A stretch of 9,840 nt of DNA, taken from positions 1 through 9,840 of the forward strand of contig JACMQE010000221.1 of the NCBI GenBank assembly GCA_014377145.1, given 5' to 3'. Positions 6,131-9,840 of this stretch are shown here, in pieces (within the stretch, counting starts at the first letter, position 1; each line of letters starts with the position of its first letter). The notes under the pieces are model-generated. The model worked only from the letters and a program-made list of their open reading frames with translations, did not search any database and was not told the DNA's origin. The translations under genes and the position numbers were made by a program. Source of the DNA: Glaciimonas sp. GTDB lineage: Bacteria; Pseudomonadota; Gammaproteobacteria; Burkholderiales; Burkholderiaceae.

Positions 6131-8178
6131 AGCTTAAATTGCACTTTCATCCAAAGGGTGCGACCAGGTTCGTTTATGCGCAAGGTTGGGATATATCCAG
6201 GCAAGGTTGCGCCTCTGCGACTGAGATGCTCTGCGTACACTTTGTTGGTCAAATTATCAATCCCTGTGGTAATCAGGAAGCCTTTGCGTGGTTTCCAGCC
6301 CGCATTGATTGAGAATGTCGTAAATCCGGCACTTGCCCCCAAGTCCTGCCCTGCTATATTGCCCTTGTTGAGATCGAAGCGATTTTGCCTCTTAACAGTA
6401 CGCGCTATTGTACTGAGTGACCACACTTGATTATCGAAAGTCAGGCCAAATTTACTTTCAAGAGGCGGCATTTGTGCCATCGGCGTGTGATCTGTCCGGT
6501 TATTGCCGCATACATAGTTGATCGCGCCGTCTAATTTCCAATGCGGTGCCAATGCGTAGGTTGCGCCGATTTCCCCTCCCCATGTTGTTGCAGCGATGTT
6601 GCGGGCAATACCAATACCAGCGTTTGTGCCTTTGCTGACATTGGATTGAATCAGAATGAAATCTTGAACACGGCTAAAAAAACCGGATGCCGTCAAATTT
6701 AATGGCCCTAATGTATATAAAGCACCGATATCGAGTTGTGCAGTTTTTTCGGGCTTAGTGCCAAATCCGCTGGCACTATTGGCACTTTCTTTTGAAATTA
6801 ATTCCCAATAATCCGGAAAACGCTCTGTAATCCCGACGCCTACATAGGCCTTCATCGGGAGTATTTCCAGATCGTGTTCATAACGCATAAATCCGCTACC
6901 TAGTATGTCATATCGACTGGTGGGAACGCCCAGCGTGAGACTAGTTTTTCGCTCATCTGTGGCGTGCCAGAAATCGGTTCGCAAGCCGGAAATGATCCGT
7001 CCATTTTTTTGTTTACCAACGTGTTGTGTCAGTTCGCCAAATAAACCGACATTCTGGAAGCGGGCATCGACAACACGTGGCTTATCCTGATATGACACCG
7101 CATCGGGCGTTATTCCCTCACTCCTACGCGATGCGTGTTCGTTGCTTTGCATATCAAATCCGGTTACTAGTTGCATGGTATCATTTCCGCGCAGCGTGAT
7201 AGCAGCACGGCCACCTTCTATTGTACGATCAGGATTACTTGCCATTAGCCTGGTGTTAGCAGGTTGATTACGCAAACTGTAATTGTCCATAACATGGTTG
7301 ATGTAATTATCATAAATTTGGGCTTCTATTTTTTTAAATATGGGCGATATATTTTGCTTTTGAAACTTCAGTCCGATATTTGATCTGGCAAAGCGGGCAC
7401 CATCCATACCCCGATCTGCATAGGCGGCCTGACCATCACTTTTGGCAACGGAAAGCTCTAATAGCGTGTCGTCATCTGGCGTCCATCCAAATGCAGCGCG
7501 ACTACTCCAACGAGTGTACGCCGAATGTACAATGTTACCGTTGCCATCGCGATAGTCATCGGAATGTGATCGGGTAGCACCTGCCTCAACATAAAAATTG
7601 GTTAGGTTATAACGTGCGCTTGCCAATTCATCATGACGCCCAAAATTTCCCGCCAGGACACTGGCGTTGAAGTTGAGTCCCGGCGCGGCGCGGCGCGTAC
7701 TGCGCTCAAATAATACTGTTCCGGCGGAGCTGCCGGGTCCATGAAGAACAATTTGGGGGCCTTTAATCACGGTAATCTTGTCATATTCGGATGGGAATAT
7801 ATATGCTGTTGGTGGGTCCATGCGACCACCGCAACCACCCAAAATTTGCTGCCCATCTATGGCAATGTTCAAGCGTGAGCCGGCCATCCCGCGTAACACT
7901 GGATCACCATCAGTACCACCTTTTCGTATTAATGAAAAGCCCGGGATAGTTTTCAGATAATCGGCACCATCTTGGGCAGGAACTGGTTGGCGTGGGGCCT
8001 TGGGATCAGTTACCACGGTAAGTGGGGAAGACATTTGCGATGCAGTTACGACAACTTCAGGAAGGGCAATGCTTTGTTCTGCGATCTTCCTGTTTTCTGG
8101 TGTTTGAGCCTGAGCGTTGTTGAGAAACAGAAAACTTAGAATAAAACTAATCGGCGTGAGTTTAGAATAATTTGTCAT
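6124..8178 (-). CDS. oprC: TonB-dependent copper receptor, OprC-like, intact
   Basis: A full-length outer-membrane TonB-dependent receptor of 684 residues. From ATG 8178 it begins with a signal peptide (basic start, SFILSFLFL core, NNAQA cleavage site after about residue 24). A TonB-box-like segment (LPEVVVTAS) precedes the plug domain with DYLKTIPGFSLIRKGG, LRGMAGSRLNIAIDG and ILGGCGGRMDPPTAYIFP. The CGGRM motif (Cys116, Met120) corresponds to the CxxxM copper site described in Pseudomonas OprC, which argues for copper rather than a siderophore. The beta-barrel follows and ends RTLWMKVQFKLW, with the usual C-terminal aromatic residue. The frame could open at TTG 8304, but that extension would put a signal peptide in the middle of the protein; neither start has a clear ribosome binding site. 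It is the only large intact gene here. Its stop overlaps the start of the sensor kinase pseudogene. Confidence 0.92.
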   Translation of the reverse strand: MTNYSKLTPISFILSFLFLNNAQAQTPENRKIAEQSIALPEVVVTASQMSSPLTVVTDPKAPRQPVPAQDGADYLKTIPGFSLIRKGGTDGDPVLRGMAGSRLNIAIDGQQILGGCGGRMDPPTAYIFPSEYDKITVIKGPQIVLHGPGSSAGTVLFERSTRRAAPGLNFNASVLAGNFGRHDELASARYNLTNFYVEAGATRSHSDDYRDGNGNIVHSAYTRWSSRAAFGWTPDDDTLLELSVAKSDGQAAYADRGMDGARFARSNIGLKFQKQNISPIFKKIEAQIYDNYINHVMDNYSLRNQPANTRLMASNPDRTIEGGRAAITLRGNDTMQLVTGFDMQSNEHASRRSEGITPDAVSYQDKPRVVDARFQNVGLFGELTQHVGKQKNGRIISGLRTDFWHATDERKTSLTLGVPTSRYDILGSGFMRYEHDLEILPMKAYVGVGITERFPDYWELISKESANSASGFGTKPEKTAQLDIGALYTLGPLNLTASGFFSRVQDFILIQSNVSKGTNAGIGIARNIAATTWGGEIGATYALAPHWKLDGAINYVCGNNRTDHTPMAQMPPLESKFGLTFDNQVWSLSTIARTVKRQNRFDLNKGNIAGQDLGASAGFTTFSINAGWKPRKGFLITTGIDNLTNKVYAEHLSRRGATLPGYIPTLRINEPGRTLWMKVQFKLW

Positions 8179-8973
8179 ATTGGAAAGAGAGATACTAAGC
8201 AAGTCGCGATGATGCCCACAGCCAGCGATATTGCATTGTGCTGTCAAGGTCAGCATTACGCACGATTGCTTTAGTGTTAATAAAAAACCAAATAAAAACC
8301 GCAAATGATGGGTGTATTCTTTAAATGTCAGGTACTAAATGTTTTATTCAAGCGTACGCCAATATACAACATTGATCGACAGACAATTCATGCATGCGCA
8401 TATTTTTAATGCGATATATTTTCGTCAATACTTGTTTAAAGTAAAAGGAGAGAACTCTAGACCGAATACAATAGCGCCGCTTCAGGCTAGAGAACGCATT
8501 AAACGTTGCAGCCTGAAAATTATTTGTAGAAAAGTTGAAATGGTGTGGCGTTATGGCATGGTATTTTTTGATACGTTGGAACTCTGTATAGGCCAATCTG
8601 CGACATGGTTATTTGAGGGGAATTGTCACTCTCGGTTTTGCCACAGGCGTCTAAATAATTTTTCCGACCTTAATAGTAAAAAATGATTGGTAGCAATTAT
8701 GAGCATAAAAATTGGCAATTTCTGCTTTTGTTTAATGGACATTATTCGGACATAATTATTGCGGCTAAATCTGGCGATTACCAGGGGACGGTTATTACCC
8801 TCTCTTGAGCACCATCTGTGCAATACATGTGTCGATATGACCTGAAATCTTTGGGATAAATCCCATTTTCCCGAGAAGATATCTCTGTAAAACTGCGTCG
8901 TATTAACTTAATCAGAGCAAAACAGGTCCGGTGTGTAGGTACATCAGGAATCATTGTTCACCTCAACAGGAGC
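8179..8973. other. 795 bp without a recognisable gene
   Basis: This lies between the divergent oprC and dsbC remnant. Open frames at 8339-8686 (+) and 8348-8596 (-) overlap on opposite strands, have no ribosome binding sites and match nothing I know. The DNA is A+T-rich. It should hold the promoters of both neighbours, but I find no convincing -35/-10 pair and no Fur-like or copper-regulator-like operator. A stem-loop at 8481-8517 and a short repeat TGGGAT/ATCCCA at 8852-8865 are present. It may contain a gene decayed beyond recognition. Confidence 0.5.
8481..8517. repeat. Two-tier stem-loop in a gene-free stretch
   Basis: TTCAGGCT (8481-8488) pairs exactly with AGCCTGAA (8510-8517), and inside it AACG (8493-8496) pairs with CGTT (8504-8507) across a 7-nt loop, leaving a small asymmetric internal loop. 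No T-tract follows on either strand, so it is not a typical terminator. Confidence 0.55.
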
Positions 8974-9613
8974 TTCAAACAATACGTATCCTTATTTACC
9001 CTTTCTGCAAAAGCTGCCGCAGCCTTGAATGTGACAGGCGGTATTCAGTTAAGTCAGATACAGAAAAAGGGGCTTCAGAAGTTGCCGAAAGTGGTACTTG
9101 ACGAGAAAGAAGCTGGACATTAAGGCTTGTTTGAGAATATTTGGAGTACGTTCTCTGGGCAGAAAGTGTCGTCTCAAAGTAAGATTGTAGTAAGAAAAAA
9201 TATCTGGGAAAGTCTGCCTTTGGAACATGCCATCAAGCTTGTTAAAGGGAGTGGCCAGCGTCATATCGCGGTTTTCTCCGACCCGAATTGTAGCTAATGC
9301 AAACACGTAGAGGCTGCACTTGCGATTATCGACAATATCATGATACATAATTTTATTTTTCTGTTCCTTTCTGCTAATTCAGCAGAAAGGAACAGCGATA
9401 TTCTTCGTGGGAAGAATCCGGATGATGCGTGGGGCGACTGTATGTTGTGCGGTAAAGCAGCGGAAAAAATACGCGCTGTATGTAGGCGAAGTGCAAAAAC
9501 TGTTGAATATCGGTCGTCGCCTTGAGATTAATGGTACTCCATTGCTGATTTTTGCTGATGGTAGCCCTCTTAACGATTTTATCAGTGCGGATGCAATTGA
9601 AAAAACTCAATGA
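8974..9613 (+). pseudogene. dsbC: DsbC-type disulfide isomerase pseudogene
   Basis: DsbC is a periplasmic isomerase that repairs wrongly paired disulfides. Frame 1 shows a good AGGAG (8968-8972) followed by TTC AAA CAA TAC where ATG AAA would be expected, so the start codon is lost. A signal-peptide-like stretch (YVSLFTLSAKAAAALNV) and the dimerisation-domain start (IQKKGLQKLPKVVLDE) follow. TAA at 9121 interrupts before GLFE, and about 20 codons seem missing before WESLPLEHAIKLVKGSGQ. In the catalytic part, DPNCGYCK has become DPNC-S-stop-CK: TAA at 9295 stands between the two cysteines. SAERNSDILRGKNPDDAW follows; the frame changes near 9480 and YVGEVQKLLNIGRRLEINGT with PLLIFADGS (the cis-Pro GTP loop) ends at TGA 9611. 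Position next to a copper receptor fits the link between DsbC and copper stress, but this copy is dead. Confidence 0.92.
9361..9395. repeat. Perfect 15-bp hairpin inside the dsbC pseudogene
   Basis: CTGTTCCTTTCTGCT (9361-9375) and AGCAGAAAGGAACAG (9381-9395) are exact reverse complements around loop AATTC. The segment encodes LFLSANSAERNS, where DsbC proteins usually read close to PLLSADSAERS. No T-tract follows on either strand, so it is not a terminator. Confidence 0.95.
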
Positions 9614-9619
9614 ATCAGT

Positions 9620-9652
9620 GAGGAAAACGTAATTTTTCCCCTCTTTCTTTTT
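9620..9652 (+). terminator. Possible intrinsic terminator after dsbC
   Basis: GGAAAA (9622-9627) can pair with TTTTCC (9634-9639) around a 6-nt loop, and a T-rich tract (TTTCTTTTT, 9644-9652) follows, directly downstream of the dsbC stop. An outer pairing of CAGTGAG (9616-9622) with CTCACTG (9653-9659) is also possible. The stem is A+T-rich, so this is tentative. Confidence 0.35.
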
Positions 9653-9790
9653 CTCACTGGTAGCCGTTGAAAGCGCGAGGTAACCGAATGTGTCAGCGGA
9701 AATATCTCATAATACTACGAAATGCTTATTGGCATCGCGGCGTGATGGCGTGGTAGTTCAGTAGCCGATAAATTACTAAAGGAAATACAG

Positions 9791-9840
9791 ATGACGCAAC
9801 GTAGACAAACTTCACAACGCGGATTTACTTTGCTTGAACT
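9791..9840 (+). CDS. Prepilin-like protein, N-terminal start only
   Basis: ATG 9791 is preceded by AAAGGA (9778-9783) with a 7-nt spacer. The 16 complete codons give a basic leader (MTQRRQTSQR) followed by G-FTLLE, the classical type III signal cut after Gly by prepilin peptidase, with the conserved Glu at position +5. The product enters the inner membrane and is assembled into a type IV pilus or type II secretion pseudopilus. The window ends here, so major pilin, minor pilin (FimT/PilE type) and GspG/GspH cannot be told apart, nor can it be known whether the gene is intact. Confidence 0.85.
   Translation, partial: MTQRRQTSQRGFTLLE

Noticed and set aside
8178..8304. Upstream TTG start for oprC
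   Set aside because: It would place the signal peptide about 43 residues inside the protein, and no ribosome binding site supports it.
9295..9297. Recoding or readthrough at UAA between the DsbC cysteines
   Set aside because: The same gene lacks a start codon, has another UAA and a frameshift, so it is a pseudogene rather than a recoded gene.
9374..9610. Minus-strand open frame opposite dsbC
   Set aside because: It is antisense to clear DsbC sequence and begins without a ribosome binding site.
1..9613. Frameshifts as sequencing errors
   Set aside because: Errors could explain single-base indels but not deletions of tens of codons, gene truncations, the receiver-NagA join or several in-frame stops. 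The 2-kb oprC frame is clean.
1..9840. CRISPR array, insertion sequence or integrase
   Set aside because: No regularly spaced direct repeats, transposase or recombinase motifs, or paired terminal repeats were seen; the three hairpins differ in sequence and lie inside other coding remnants.

Overview
The window looks like a stretch of a Burkholderiales-type betaproteobacterial chromosome under heavy gene decay. The lineage call is an inference from remembered protein families: pyruvate carboxylase, N-acetylglucosamine-6-phosphate deacetylase, an OprC-type copper receptor, DsbC and a prepilin, several of which read like Oxalobacteraceae proteins. In 9.8 kb only two complete genes look intact: an OprC-like TonB-dependent copper receptor and a small protein of unknown function. 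A prepilin gene starts at the right edge. At least six other genes are pseudogenes with internal deletions, small tandem duplications, frameshifts and in-frame stops. This suits a lineage that recently became host-restricted or lives in small populations.

Layout, left to right. 1-1099 (+): 3' end of a broken secreted protein with PKD/Ig-like segments and a chitin-binding-like C-terminus. 1100-1487: spacer with a weak promoter. 1488-2414 (+): remnant of the biotin carboxylase domain of pyruvate carboxylase. 2415-3164: no recognisable gene; it holds a minus-strand terminator-like hairpin. 3165-3542 (+): intact small unknown protein. 3543-3819: unidentified fragment. 3820-4333 (+): short-chain dehydrogenase remnant. 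4330-4932 (-): an open frame joining a response-regulator receiver to part of NagA. 4835-6130 (-): broken hybrid sensor kinase whose start overlaps the stop of the copper receptor gene (6124-8178, -). 8179-8973: no recognisable gene. 8974-9613 (+): dsbC pseudogene. 9791 onward (+): start of a type IV pilin or type II pseudopilin.

Functional logic. The receptor and the hybrid kinase share a strand and overlap as ATGGTAA, so they were probably one operon, perhaps a metal-uptake gene with its sensor. DsbC, which repairs wrongly paired disulfides and is linked to copper tolerance, lay divergently next to it. Only the receptor survives intact.

The most striking structure is three perfect inverted repeats (arms 14, 14 and 15 bp; loops 6, 5 and 5 nt), each inside a different decayed gene or domain (nagA, the kinase receiver, dsbC). 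In each case the residues that depart from the remembered family sequence lie in an arm of the repeat. That is what quasipalindrome (hairpin-templated) mutation would leave, and it suggests this mechanism is contributing to gene decay here.
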